Below, one piece after another: positions 1 to 13,400 of a stretch of DNA of 64,000 nt. The notes below the pieces were generated by a model. That model saw only the letters and a list, made by a program, of their open reading frames with translations. It was not told the origin of the DNA and searched no databases. A program made the translations under genes and the position numbers. Numbering within the stretch: the stretch's first letter is position 1; the number at the start of each line of letters is the position of its first letter. The stretch is from Trichoplax sp. H2 (taxonomy: Eukaryota; Placozoa; Uniplacotomia; Trichoplacea): assembly GCA_003344405.1 (NCBI GenBank), contig NOWV01000048.1:124001-188000 (forward strand). Direction: 5' to 3'.

Positions 1-1710
1 TTGTTTCAATATTGATTTACCTTATATCAGAAAATTTATATAAGCTAAAATTAACGCTGATGAATAGCTTACTATACACCATAGCAGTATCAATAATTAC
101 ATGATATACTTGATAATATGATTTGCACTCCATTAAAATAACCATTAGAAAATGGGCTGGCAAAATATAACGATAGCAAGTGTTCAAAAATAACATAAAT
201 GCCCAATTTTAAGTACGGTCTTATCAGAATCTATCTTGAGTCGTTCATACTTGTGAAATAAATAATATGTGCACCAAGAAGCTGTATAAGTGTAGCTATC
301 TTGATTGTAACCGAATAAAAAAATATTTTAAAACTGAGATTGTCTTAATGAAATATAATAAATAATTCGATCATAACTTTAACTAACCATTCTATTTTAT
401 CACATCGCTGATGTATGCCTTACTATGGAATGGCTACTACATACTAAATATTTTACTGAGTAAGCTGTTTTATTTGAACTATTAGTTTCAGAGTAAATCA
501 AACGAGATTATTTCATCTATAAATTTAATAACCTTTCCACCAGTTAAGAAATACCATCGATTTGCTATGATTTATTTACCCCTTATAGATAGACATGGCA
601 AATTTTCATGATAATTTTTCAGCCTGATACTCACCCTTTGCTTTACGTATAATTAAACATATGCAGGTAATCTCCTAAATTTATCATTTCATTAATTGTT
701 TTGGTTGTTTATCATTAATAAGACGATAATATCTTCTATCCTAGTCAGCGGATGACAAAGGTTGGAATTTATAATTAATATAGCTTTACGATGGAATTAG
801 TGATACAGACTTTTATTATTGATATAGAATGCTATGATGAATATTATGGTTACCACATAGCGGGATATTTTGTAACAGGAAATTAATAGGCCGATCAATG
901 AACAAAATCGACGATAATATCCATTTCAGACTAATTTTTGTTTTGACAGTAAATGTATGAGGCCAAGTCAATCAACCAAATGTTGTGTTTAGAGCGATAG
1001 CACAGTATATTAATAAAGCACGATGATATTTAATGACTGAAAAGTCTTAAAATTATTGTTAATTAATTTTCAGGGTGGATATTTATGAAAGCTTATGTAT
1101 CCTGACACAGATTTTGATCTGCCTCCATAAATTGAGTCTGTATGGCGAAGGCATGGGTTTTTTACGCATCCATTTTAAATCATTCCTCTAGTCAGCTGCG
1201 GAATCAGTTATGAGGAATACAACTGTTTACACAGTCCTTTTAGTTCGGTTTATCAGAATAGGGTAGGTTTATATTTGTAATGAAAGCAGTTAGTAAATAT
1301 TTTATGCTGTATATCTAAATAGACAGTCAGATGGTAGCTGATCCATGCTATCAATGGAATGTTGGTTTCAACAATTCCATTTGTAATTATGATATTGATA
1401 GTAAATTTCGAATTTAAGGACTGATCAAATGATCGCAATATAGTATGTTTCTTAGCGCAATTCCATAAAACAACTTCATGATTACGATATTCAAAATTTT
1501 AATTAGATGTTGTAATTTAATATCTGTTATATTAAGAATAATTTCCCTAATTAATGAGTAAGGGTCGATAAATTTTCTCTAATGAAGTTGAATGAAAAAT
1601 AGTAAAAATAATAATAAAAAAAATTTTTTTTAAGGCGGAGAGATGTGAGAACTAATATTATAAAGCGCCCAAAAACTGTTTTACATCTCAAATTTATCAT
1701 AGATCCTTAT

Positions 1711-1855
1711 AGAGCAGCCCAAAATAAGCTTAAGACTAAGATTATATTGGTAGTTGTAAGACGAACCTAGTCTTATGTCATGAAGTGAAGTTTACAAGAA
1801 AGTGTAGTTCTTATTATATTTTTAAGAAGACACTTTATAACAATCCTAAAGAACG
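1711..1855 (+). repeat. Dispersed repeat, copy A
   Basis: About 145 bp with clear same-orientation similarity to 10999-11137. Shared blocks in order are GCAGCCC(A/T)AAATAAGCT, AAGTGAAGTTTACAAGAAA, and a TTATATTTTT-AGAAGAC-CTTTAT block. A partial match to the last block occurs near 2720-2742. There is no coding potential, so it looks like a decayed mobile-element fragment. Confidence 0.7.
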
Positions 1856-4800
1856 AAGCTGATGTTAATGATCTTGAGGATTTAATCTTATAGTGATGAA
1901 GTAATAAGGACAAAATCATAATATGGTTCTGTGCACTTCAAGACATTTTAAAAGAATATAGGATATTTTTAATAAAGTATACTAATCATTTAAGCTAAAT
2001 CATTTATCTATACTATCCGTAGTATATACAACTACAATCTAGTTTAAAATTTAGAAAGATTCAACATTGACAAATCCATTTGGTAAAGGTATAACCCTAT
2101 TGATCGATATAAAGAATATTCTGAGTGAAAGCTAAAGTATTCCATTAAAGCCGTAGCCTGCCTATTAATCAATCCATATTATATAAATCGTTGTTTGTAA
2201 TTGCAATCGTTTTTATTAACATTGAGATTGAATACTGACGAGTTTTACTGTAATATGATCATACATCAATTAACAAGAGATAACATTTGATTGAAGAAAT
2301 GGAGTGTAGTAAGATAATTGGTCGCAAGGTGGAACTAACGATTCTAAAAATAACAGCTTAGAAAGATCAATTGAAAAAATTAAATTATAATATTGAGGGA
2401 CAAAATTAATCGTTTACATTTTCTATGGCATGTAAGGTGAGATAAATTGTTCTGAAAGTGCTGCACTTCGGGCTAATCATACAATACCGCATGAACAAGT
2501 TAATTAGAAGATGATGCAATTAGTTCAGTACTGAGTAGCAGTACTGAAATTGTGGACAAGTACAAGCAAATATTCTAATGGTTTATAATAGTGTTGTCTC
2601 TAAATGGATCATGCTGGCGCATTAGATTGTAAGATCATACAAAATGTCTATTATACCTTGACTGAAGACGTAATTCATAAAAGACAATGAAGTAAACGAG
2701 AAATGAATATTTTTGCCTTCTTATTTTAAGACACTTTATAATAGGTATAACTTTTTTTAACCCAGAAATAGTTTAGATTACGCGTTAATGAAGATATGCA
2801 AACATTCTTAAGTATCACTTGGGATTAGAGTAAGGAGATGATAGATTAATAGAGGCAAAATCAGCTTGTAATCAAAGCTTTGTGCTCAGTCATGGTTTAC
2901 AATATGGCGTTCAGGGAGAAATAAAAAATTATCAAACTATTTCATTTCGAGTTGGCAATTGTCGATCAGTAGAGTAAATTATCGGTCACATCATCATTTA
3001 GATAAAAAGATTGACTCGATAGATAGTGGTTGATATAACTACTGGTACTATATTACTTACCTTCATAATCGTCTTAGATTATTAATTCTACCTTTAGTGA
3101 TCAATTGGTTGATTTTCGATGTAATTTTCGACGGATTGATCAACGAAACAGCGACAGAAAGAGTTGAAGGCTGAATCGAACTTTCATATACGCATATACA
3201 GTATACTAGTACAAGTGTTTTCTAACAATTTTTACACTCTATTCTCTCTCTACTTGCTGTAGGATGAATGAATATCAACGAACTGGCGTACCCGATTTCG
3301 ACAGGAATAGGAATCGTCTCAAGAAGCAAAAAACCTTTATTTTCACCAAAATAAAATGAAAAGGATGAATCTTGATAGTCTGTTCTTTAGTACTGATATC
3401 AAGTGATTTTCACCAGTTAATGTACTATTCTATCGTGAATAAAACATAGAACTGATTGGCTTATCCAATTTTATTCCTGATAGAAATTACATGGTAACAA
3501 TTCTTTATAAAAGATCTGTATTAGTTCATTTCCAGTAAAATGGTGCGACAAAGATCTATTGTCTGATAAATGATTAGCTGCTTATTGTATGCTTGCATTG
3601 GAAATTTGTTTAGTTAACATCAACACCATTTCTTGTATCTATTAAACGATACTTAATCTGAGGGGTACTTGCCTTGTATGATCGAGAGGAAATTATCAGG
3701 TATCTACCCTATCATTCTTATATGAATAGTTTAAGGAAAGGCCTAAGACAATAGCAATAAATGATTCATTTAATTCTTATGATAAAAAATGATGACAAAA
3801 TGATGTTGGTAATTAATGAAATACGACTACGCGTATTCAAGGCGATACTCTGAGTAGAAACAAATATCTTTTGCCTCATTCACAAGCAGATCGATGCCCG
3901 GACGTAGCAAGATTTTACGAAGGGTGTAGTAAAATTTTCAACAGTTATTCTTCAATCTTAATATTTATTCTAAGCATGAGGGTAATATCAGTAATTGTTG
4001 AGTCTCGACAGTAGAAATGAATCTTTCGAGCTCATGAGATTCAACCATTGCTAGATCAAGAAATGATCCATTTTACAGCAGTTGAGAATAGTTTCTGTCA
4101 CCTTGTCTATCTTGACATTAAAGATGGGAGATATTACATAGACTAATACCAATCATAGCTGTAATTTTATCTCAACTTAGAAGGATATAGAACTGGCAAG
4201 AAATCCCTATTTTAATACAAACTTGATATCTTATATAATTTATAAGCATAAAGAAGATCATAACTGGTAGCACGAGACAAGATACGGTGCATATAAGTTA
4301 AGTATTCACCGGCCGTAGTTAGATATTATCAACGAAATGAATGCAGGTGATGAACAGTTTCCGGTAGAATTAATTTTAGTTTATAGAAACTTATTATAAT
4401 TATAGGTTCATATTCGATATTTTGAAGATTAATTGCATCTCTTCACGTACAAGAGTATCATTGAATTCTGCTAATACAGTCAATATATCCAGCCGATATC
4501 CAACGAACATGACTGTAGAGTAGAGGAAATAATAACTACCTAGTGTTAATTTATAAGAAAACTCATTCAAATGTTTTGATCTTATCCTTGTATATTTGAG
4601 CAATATGTTAGTGGCAAAATTGCCATCTTACGTCCTTTTCTCATAATGGCGCTACATATCCATCAGGCGTAGCTAAAAAGTAAGGGTGATAGATTGCTTT
4701 TGTGCTCAGAAGGAAAAGTAAATTTTGTGAACACTACGAATAAAAGCGACCATTTGCTTTAGGGTAATCAAATATGGATACAGTGATTTTCAATCATGTA

Positions 4801-7800
4801 AATGAATTTTCATTGCTGCTATTGTCGTCCTTTTTTAATATTTCAATATTCAACTTTACTATTCAAAACTCGCTTAGCAAGTCAAAGCGTTATCTCCAAA
4901 TTGAAATCAATGACATTAGTTTTCGTTAGTGGTAATTTAACCCCATGAATGTGGAAAGCAATTGATCAAAACCGACAATGAAATAAACCAAATCATGTGC
5001 TGCGACAACAATCTTTATAAGATAATCGTAGCCTATTTCAATGCTAGTCGACAAGCTATCTCATTTATGATTTTTACCCTTTTAATAGGATTTCATCCAT
5101 TTTAAACAAGACTTAAGTACTAGAAGAAATAAGTACTAGTAGTAATTGTTATTAAATCCATGATAAATTGTAACACAGTGTTCAAAATCAGAGTCTAACG
5201 GTAAATCAAAATAATAGTATGTGGGACAGTTTATATCAGTTGCAATGGATAGGCGATATTTCGTCAGACTGGTATTCTATTTTCAAGCGAGATAAAACAA
5301 TGTATTTATGGCAAATAGTGATCATAGAAGAGCAATTATATCTTGTGTCAGGATTATTTCATTGAAGACAATTCTACTCAATGACTAGGTATGAAAATAT
5401 TTCTGTGGAAATTGAATAGTAAAGCATAAAAACGAATAGCTGGATCGTATTTTATCATTCTCATTTTTATCTGCCTGCTAGGCAGATCAAACTTGTACTA
5501 CCTACCTTAATTCACCTACTGTTCTGATGTTATGTTTCAGAAATTTTTCCAAATAACTGGATAAGTGGATCGAATTTAATAAGGTGATAATATCACCATC
5601 GATTTGGGAAGCCATTTTTGATCAGCTAAATAATATTTATCACCGCCTGGAATCAATAGAATTTCTTTTATTGCTTTGACCTTGGCACAATTTCAATCAA
5701 GACAGTAGACATAAAATAAAGGAAGAAAGCAATAAAACAATTTATAAGGCCGATACTAATTATCGAATCTTTCTGTATTGATATCACTGCTGGAATAATA
5801 TCCAGTTATTAGCAGAGATGATTAGAGTGTAACAGATCCAACATTCAACGAAGGCAATTTATTAGTAATCAAGGAGTTTTTGAAGTGATTATCAATAAGC
5901 AGTTATTATTAATAATGATGCCATTATTCACGTGGGCTAATAGTTTTAACAGGGAGGCAGTGTAAAGTGTGATATTTCAAGAATAAAGTCAATTTAAGTA
6001 TTAATTTTATTCAATTATTCAAATAAGTCTACGTTATTTTTCTTATTCAAAAAGTTATTGTTTTGATTTGCTGCTTTGCATAAGAAGTAGTTAAAACAAA
6101 GCCACTAGACATAATTTATTGCTGACAGCAATTGGCTACTAGGCCCAATAAGCTTTCTCCCCTTAAATGTGCATATTGTCATGCTTAACTCCACACCCTT
6201 TGCATTTAAACGACTATAAATAGAAATTAAAAGTTGAATATAGCCTTCATGATAGCTGAAAACTAGGCAAACAATACCATTTATCATGATTGTATTCATT
6301 TCTAGCTCTCAATACGCAATAATTTATTTCAAGACTCCGTAGTCATCACTTAACCAATTTACTGTTGTAGCTATGACTATTGATTGCCATTCTTTTCCAG
6401 CGATAGCTATCATTTTGATTTATTGCTTGATCCAATTTTGCTACTGTAATAGAATGACGTAATACCATCATGATAGAATGGACAATATAATATATATATA
6501 TATGTTAGAAATAGAAAATAGACTCTCGTGAGTCTTTGTCCAATTACTATAGCCATAGGAAGGAATCGTACCACCTTGAACAGAATCCACATTTGTAACA
6601 CAACTGAATTGTAAAATAAAGTAGAATGCTGTTATGCTGATTGTAGTTGCAAATGCTACGAAAATCATATAAGCAAAACAACTTTAGGTTACTCTAGTAG
6701 TTGTATACGGCTAGAGTACGATTGTTTCAGGTATGTTTAAAGGTCAAATACGCGCAATGTCATAATTTTTCTACCAGGTTTGGAATTTTGCGATCAATTT
6801 GCTCACCGCATTGTTCCAAATGAAAGATTATTCCGTGAATTCATCGCTACCGTAAATTGTTCTACGTCTGTTCGGATTAGGCTTTACTTTACTCATGCCA
6901 CAACATTATGCTATTCATCTACGAAGAGAATCAGCTTTGTTTTACAAACATACAATTATTCTACTGGCAGTAAGTTATAAGAAATTTGTTCTTTGATATC
7001 AGACACCGTAATGTAGAGCCATTAGTACTAAAGATCAATATCATGAGCCAAGAACAGTCTTCAATGGTAATGAGTCGTTGCAATATATTCCCCAATATGG
7101 CTAATCTATGGATCGCTATGACAGACTATACAGTATAAGGAATAACAAGTTGAAATTACGAAAAGATCTAACTATAAAGTAATGTTTATCAAGATCATCG
7201 ATATTATTAGCTAGACGTTTCCAGCTAAAGGCTATAACCAATAAATTGCTCAAATTGTTCAAAGTGAACATTAAAGCAAAATGTTTATTGTCACCTTCAA
7301 TAAATTCGCTAAACCTATCCACCAAAGAGGATATCACGAGTAACTCGTTAAAACCGTAAAAGACCTGTCAATATAATTAAGCAGATAATGATACGAGGAC
7401 AAAATCGTTAATTATGAATTAATTGAAATTTTGCTACTCTTGTATGGTATGGTCCTAAAAGGGAAATAAATTGAAAGGTATCGCGCTTTAGTGAGCCTAC
7501 GTTATGCTATAATTAAGAGTGGCATTACTTACCATGGTAGCCTATTTAGATATCGCTATGCAAGCTGCATCGTCTCGCTCCCAATATTTTAGATCAAATA
7601 GTGGATAAAAAGACTACTTTAATCCAATGCCTTTTTTATTTATTTTATTTGTGATCGAATAGGATATCAAAATCAACCAAATTCAAACTCAAAGAGGATA
7701 GGTATCATGGTCATGTAATACCTATTATATATACATTTAATTATTAATGAGTTCATCTGGTCGAATTTCGGTCAAAGCTTGAGTTGTCCTCATTGTGGCA

Positions 7801-8139
7801 CAAGACAGGAATTGATCCATCTTAAACCCCAATTTTTCCATTCGTGTATGCGGTAGCAATTCTACTCTGTCCATACTTAACATTTCCGCATGAAAGATGG
7901 ATTGAGATGTAATTGACAATGGAACATGAACTAATCCATGTCGAGCAAGTGAACAACTTCGAATAGAGGATATGCCCTTTATTTCTATCTACTGTTTTAT
8001 TGAAACTAGATAATTAATTGAAGGCCATTTCTAGTGTCTCTGATCGATCATTGAGCACAAGAACTGGACATAGTAAAGATATTTTCTTTTCAGTTGGTAT
8101 CCGGAGTAATAAATATAATATCTAACTTTTATCACTCGT

Positions 8140-8335
8140 TGATTAAAATTTGATACCTTGTTGGCCATAGCCCATAAGGTGATCAATGCCCAAGCAATTT
8201 CATCTTCATCCGTAATAGACTATGCATCAGTGCGACATGATATTATTTGAATAACCTCATCCGTTGTTGATCAAATGCATTGTTTACCATGATACTGTAC
8301 ATGAACTTGTTAATGTCAACTAAGTTTTAACTTCA
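8140..8335 (+). repeat. Diverged repeat, copy A (partner at 9130-9305)
   Basis: Shares an ordered set of blocks with 9130-9305: ATACCTTGTTG at the left end, a TATTATT-rich middle followed by GTTGTTGATC or GCTGTTGGTC, and the right block TGTACATGAACTT...AATGTCAA. Spacing of blocks is similar in both copies, so one duplication explains them. No coding content. Confidence 0.6.
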
Positions 8336-8814
8336 TGCATTGTAAATTACCATTTACTATTTTCTATTTTGATTAAAGAGATCTAATCAGTTGTGGGTCA
8401 AAATTTTATTTATTCTGCAGCGGGTGAAAATATAAAGGCCAAGCAATCTCGAACTGTAGGCGTTACTATCTGGCATTTTTAATTAAAATAACGTGATCAA
8501 CCACTGATTAAGACTTATTAATAACCAAGACATTTTGGAGTTTAAATATTGGAAATGAGGCAATAACAGGTTACAGTAGTACCTGTAGTTAGCATTTCAT
8601 GAAAATAACAAGATCAATTGTTGGCCAATTCTGACTTAAGCAACATATTAGCTATGGGCTAATAATTTATAATACTGTACATAAAATGATCGAATACTGA
8701 GTATTAACCGATGGCTGATAATTTCGACAAGCTCATGTACAACATATTATATAAAGAATTCGACCTACAACAGATAAGATCATTTTACTATAATCAAAGT
8801 GCCAAACGGTCAAT

Positions 8815-9105
8815 ACTCACTTGCTACACTATAAAAATTTCAAGTTGGAAACCATACAGTAGTACTTGGGATATTTTATTAAAATACTCTGATTAGGCAA
8901 ACGATTAAATATTCATCTTCGACACTGTGAAAGTTCCTAGTTAGAAATCATCCATTAGTACTTGGGTAGTATTAATCAAAATATCCTTTAGCCTAAAGGG
9001 CTTCTGCTTATCCTGCTATCGATAAAACTCACTGCCGTACATTTTATGAAAATTCCAAGCTGAAATCATACACTAAGAGATTGATTAACATTCCCTGATT
9101 AGTAG
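8815..9105 (+). repeat. Three degenerate ~100-bp tandem repeats
   Basis: Three successive segments (about 8815-8895, 8918-9000 and 9025-9105) share the order: ACTCACT or ACACTGT start, AAAATTTC-AAG, GAAA(C/T)CAT, AGTACTTGGG or AGAGATTG, then ATTAA-AT-CTGATTAG. Similarity is low but collinear. No coding function is visible. Confidence 0.5.
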
Positions 9106-9129
9106 TAGGTTAATCCTTGCTTTCTACTG

Positions 9130-9305
9130 TATCTAATACCTTGTTGCCTTTGGGCTTGTCCACTTCTAGAAAATTTCCAGCTTATGTCTTGAAAATTTTA
9201 TTCTAGTCTATGACAATATTATTATAATCAGCTGTTGGTCGATATTTTATTTACAATGACAATGTACATGAACTTTTCAATGTCAACCAAGTTTCAAGTT
9301 CATAT
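9130..9305 (+). repeat. Diverged repeat, copy B
   Basis: Second copy of the 8140-8335 repeat. The right-hand block with TGTACATGAACTT is best conserved. A shorter, weaker match to that block lies at about 17420-17455, inside an intron of the MRL gene, so the unit may be dispersed. Confidence 0.6.
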
Positions 9306-10998
9306 ATAGCAGGGTGGTTAACATAGGATGTTTTGAACTATTGTGGTCATAAATCGTTCAGGAAAGATTCCGAAAATAGAAATGATCATTCTGGTACTAC
9401 TCAAGCTTGCTGCTGAGCAAAGTACGCTGACTCTTAAGTGGATATTTGGAAGTAATGATGAAATTTTTCATAAAGAATTACGTTTGATAAATATCTTTGA
9501 CCTTAATACGGAACTAATTTTGACTCTTGTCATCGCAGCCAATTGAAACTATTTTGTCAACTAATCTAGTATGTATGGACAGTGTGGTACCGGTGCACAG
9601 TTCTTATTGACATTTTTGACATTCTTTAACACTAAATTATTTATTAAATAGATTTCACCCTCGTAATTGGACTTTAACGGTGCTATTTGGACATTGCAAC
9701 GTGACCTATTTTTGTTCAATGATGCTACCATAATGACCTATTTGTCGTAAGGATAAATAAAAAGTAAGCATTAGCACTATTCCAGAGTAATGGAATAAAT
9801 AAATATAATGGATCAAAGGGTAACGCCATAAGCTCTATCCTATTTAGTAACACAATCACTACAATTCTAGGGAGAACTATTAAAGATCATAGAATCATTT
9901 TATATATAGCTTATTTGTCCATATTAGTAGAGTTAGCATAATTTACAAATTCACTAACTAATATTATACCGGGCACTGTCATGACTGTGTAATACCTGTT
10001 ATACAATTCTGAAGAGAATTAGTAAAAATCATAGAATCGTTTTATAATAAGATGACTTATTTATCCTTTTGACCAATCAATACCACCATTACCTTTCGAG
10101 ATAAATGGCAAAAATGAAATGCAATATTTCATGTACAGTGGAGAGCGCATATAATCTACGAATATAGCAACAATCGTCAAACCACCCAATGGCAAAAATG
10201 GAGTTACTGCTGTTCTATTCATGCTGTATTGAGCGCAATAATTGTACAATTCTCCACAGAAATAGCTAAATTATGACATCGTGCTTTATACACTCTAATC
10301 CATTACGTATTCTACTGGATCTTCTTGATCTCATTACCATACAGTTTCATTAAAGTAAAGTTTATGAGTACCATTGCTGTTTTTCTAGTATTACGTATTT
10401 AATGTGAGAAATAGGAAAATGATTGCATTACATTAAAACACGTTTAAGGTATGTTCAGACGAGCGTAAGAAATCACCAAATGGATTTGTACGGCCATCGT
10501 CTAAACCATCAATGTTAAACCATGAAGTTCATGAAGAGTGGACGCACATGTTTTAAGTAAACATAGACTGTAAATTGATTTCTGTGTTTATTAATATGAA
10601 TAGAGTGAAGCAACACTCGGGATACTTTTTAGATAGTTATTCATATTGACTGATGCCGTAATTGATTTCTATTGATCTTATAAGATTGCTGCATAGAGTA
10701 TGGAAATAACAATGGAGTTTATGAGTCTCACGATGTAAATGCTTTGCACAAACTGAATCAGTAATAAAATTACTCGCTCAATTTTTCAATCATATTGATG
10801 ACAATATCGAGCTAGAAGACGATAGAGTATATTCCTATCCAGATCTTTATACGTATTAATTACGCTGTATTGCTCATGCTAGGAGTAAAAATGAGAGCAT
10901 TTCTATGCATTCAAGTGCCTTTAAAACTCTATTAACAAATTCTGAGATATTGATAGAGCCATTTATAAATTGGTATACCGGGAAACGTGTCTACATCT

Positions 10999-11137
10999 AT
11001 AGTGCAGCCCTAAATAAGCTGAACAGTAAGATTGGCAGTTATAAGCCAAATCTAACCTTATGTATGTAATTAAGTGAAGTTTACAAGAAACTGTACTTCT
11101 TGTTATATTTTTGAGAAGACGCTTTATCACAGCATCC
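10999..11137 (+). repeat. Dispersed repeat, copy B
   Basis: Second copy of the repeat seen at 1711-1855, in the same orientation and diverged by substitutions and small indels. No open reading frame or terminal inverted repeat was recognised, so the element class cannot be assigned. Confidence 0.7.
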
Positions 11138-13400
11138 TATTCAAATCGATTTTTATCAATCCATTCTTGTCATATGTTTAATAGTTTAATTCTGTTTGAT
11201 AATTTTTGCTATCCTGCCGGCAATTGATTGCTAATCAATGCTAAATACGCTAAAAACCACCTGGAATAAAAAACAAAATTAACAATTAAAATGCAAAGCC
11301 GATATACGATAAATCACAAAGGAGGCGCCAATATTGAAATGAAAACATCTGTATACTTGATTATTGAGTTATTCTATACTGAAGTATAATATAATTATAA
11401 ATGCAAGCATAGAAAATATTTAAAAAATTCACTATGTATACCTGATACATACGTTCGATTAATTTTGCAGATATCATCATCAAATGACAAAGTCAATTCA
11501 ATATGTTGCGTTGAATATTTTCAAAAGTTTAACACCTAACCATTCTCTATTATACCAGCTTTCACGAGACTCCAATAAATACAATATTTAGGTCTTGAAT
11601 AAATAGTTGAAGCAAGACACATTAGCCAATTAGCAGCCAACTAACTTAAAAGTTAAAATTTATCACTCTCCAATAGAATAATAATCTTGATGATCGTATA
11701 GAACAAGGTTTACATCGATCGTATTATATTCTATACGTAGAAAGTGATAAAATTAATCAATGTAAAAACACCATAATCCTTAATTGATATATATTATGTG
11801 ACCTACGTGATAGAGATATTTGCCAGGGTTTGCATATAATTAAGATTCTTATTATCTTAAAGATAGTAAAACACGTATTAAAAACGTATAGAACAACATT
11901 AAAGTTCTTTCGTTGGAGAAGATCACTAAGCACTGAAAATAATTTCGGAATTTAACACGAGATTTACAAACATTCATGGCATATGTAGGCCAATTCCTAT
12001 TCTAGGCAAAACTAATTCGATTTCAGGTTAACTTCTATAGTTCTATTAAATTAGCTTAATATTGCCAGATTTACTGAAGAGGTAAGGATGATCAGTAAGA
12101 TGAGGTTCTAGTCAATATAATTTTATCGCTTTCTTATGCAAGATGACATTCCTTCAAGTGCCCAAAACACCTGGAAATTCCCATGACTCCGAAAAATATC
12201 TTTCTAGCACAGTAGTCCTCAGAATAGACTCGAGATAGCTCTTGATACAGTATAGTAAATAAAGGTTAAGGAATTGAGTATACTGGACGTAGTAAAAGAT
12301 ATGGATTGTCGTGGATAACTTTAAAGTATCTATCCGGTGTAGTTATTCATAAAATAATCCTGAAATAATTTCCTGGTGCGGACGGAAAACGAGGAAAATT
12401 TAGTGATGCTTTTCTCGTATTGATTTCAGTAGCTGTTGCGTCTATCTTGTGAATTAAACTAAGATTAATGTTGAATAGTTAGTTTAGTAATTGCAATTGA
12501 TATTGTTGTAATTCTACAAAGCTAACGAAGGAAATATAGCAATACCATAAACTGAGCGAGACTAGTTATAGTCAACAACCTCATTTTTTCTTTCATGATA
12601 TTTCCTTATATACTATGCATCAGCATTCATCTTTGGCAACCGATTGGTACATACATATATATATACTTATGAGCATAACTAGACTAGAATAATCCCAATT
12701 TCTATCTTAGTACGCTGCAGAGCTTTGCAGGCCATGAATGAAAGCAAGCCCATACCAACCCTACCTGCTGGTACGCAGTATTTTAGAGGAGTAATGAGTT
12801 ATATAGCCCAGTTTCACATCCTTCAAGTGATTACTTCACATAGCTTATTAAGGTAATAGCGAAACTCTACATAATAGGCGTACCAAAATGAACTAAATGT
12901 ACATGTTTAATGTCATTTTTTACTGCTTAAATAGAATTAGCAAATACTAAAAATTGGTCTGGAAGTTAATCAGTAATAGATGAGGTATTCTTTCGCTATT
13001 GTTAAATGGAACTTTTTATCTAGATATTGCAAATCAGCAAGCAGGAATTAAGAAACTCCGTGAAAAATTGATATTCTGATTCGTAGAGGACAATCAATTG
13101 AGAAATAAAATGAAATTTTACAAATCATCAAAATTTAGTAAAAATTTCTGCATTTTTCCAGTAAAATCACTGATAAGATTATAATTTGTAGATAATTTTG
13201 ATAGAGATAATTAATCTTCTTTAAGAGTCATAAGCTAGCACTAAATCAAGGCCATATTTTAGTGCCATGACTTTTCATTATAAATTGATAATAATCTTAA
13301 TTTGAAAAACTTATAATTCAAACTAAATAACTTCAGTAGTCCCTTGTGATAATTTAGCACAAATATTTCATTCCGTGACTACCAACATATTACACACTTG

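Larger units (their letters stand above)
1..13400. other. Gene-poor AT-rich region with ancient repeats
   Basis: No exon chain or recognisable domain was found on either strand. Open frames here are 60-73 codons at most, which is what chance gives in AT-rich DNA, and none is flanked by splice sites that extend it. The visible structure is repetitive: a ~145-bp dispersed repeat (1711 and 10999), a diverged repeat pair (8140 and 9130) and three degenerate tandem copies (8815-9105). It could be intergenic DNA, or introns or UTR of a gene whose exons lie outside the window. Confidence 0.6.

Noticed and set aside
7116-7919. Minus-strand frames of 73 and 60 codons in the left arm
   Set aside because: No splice sites link them, no domain is recognised, and frames of this length are expected by chance.
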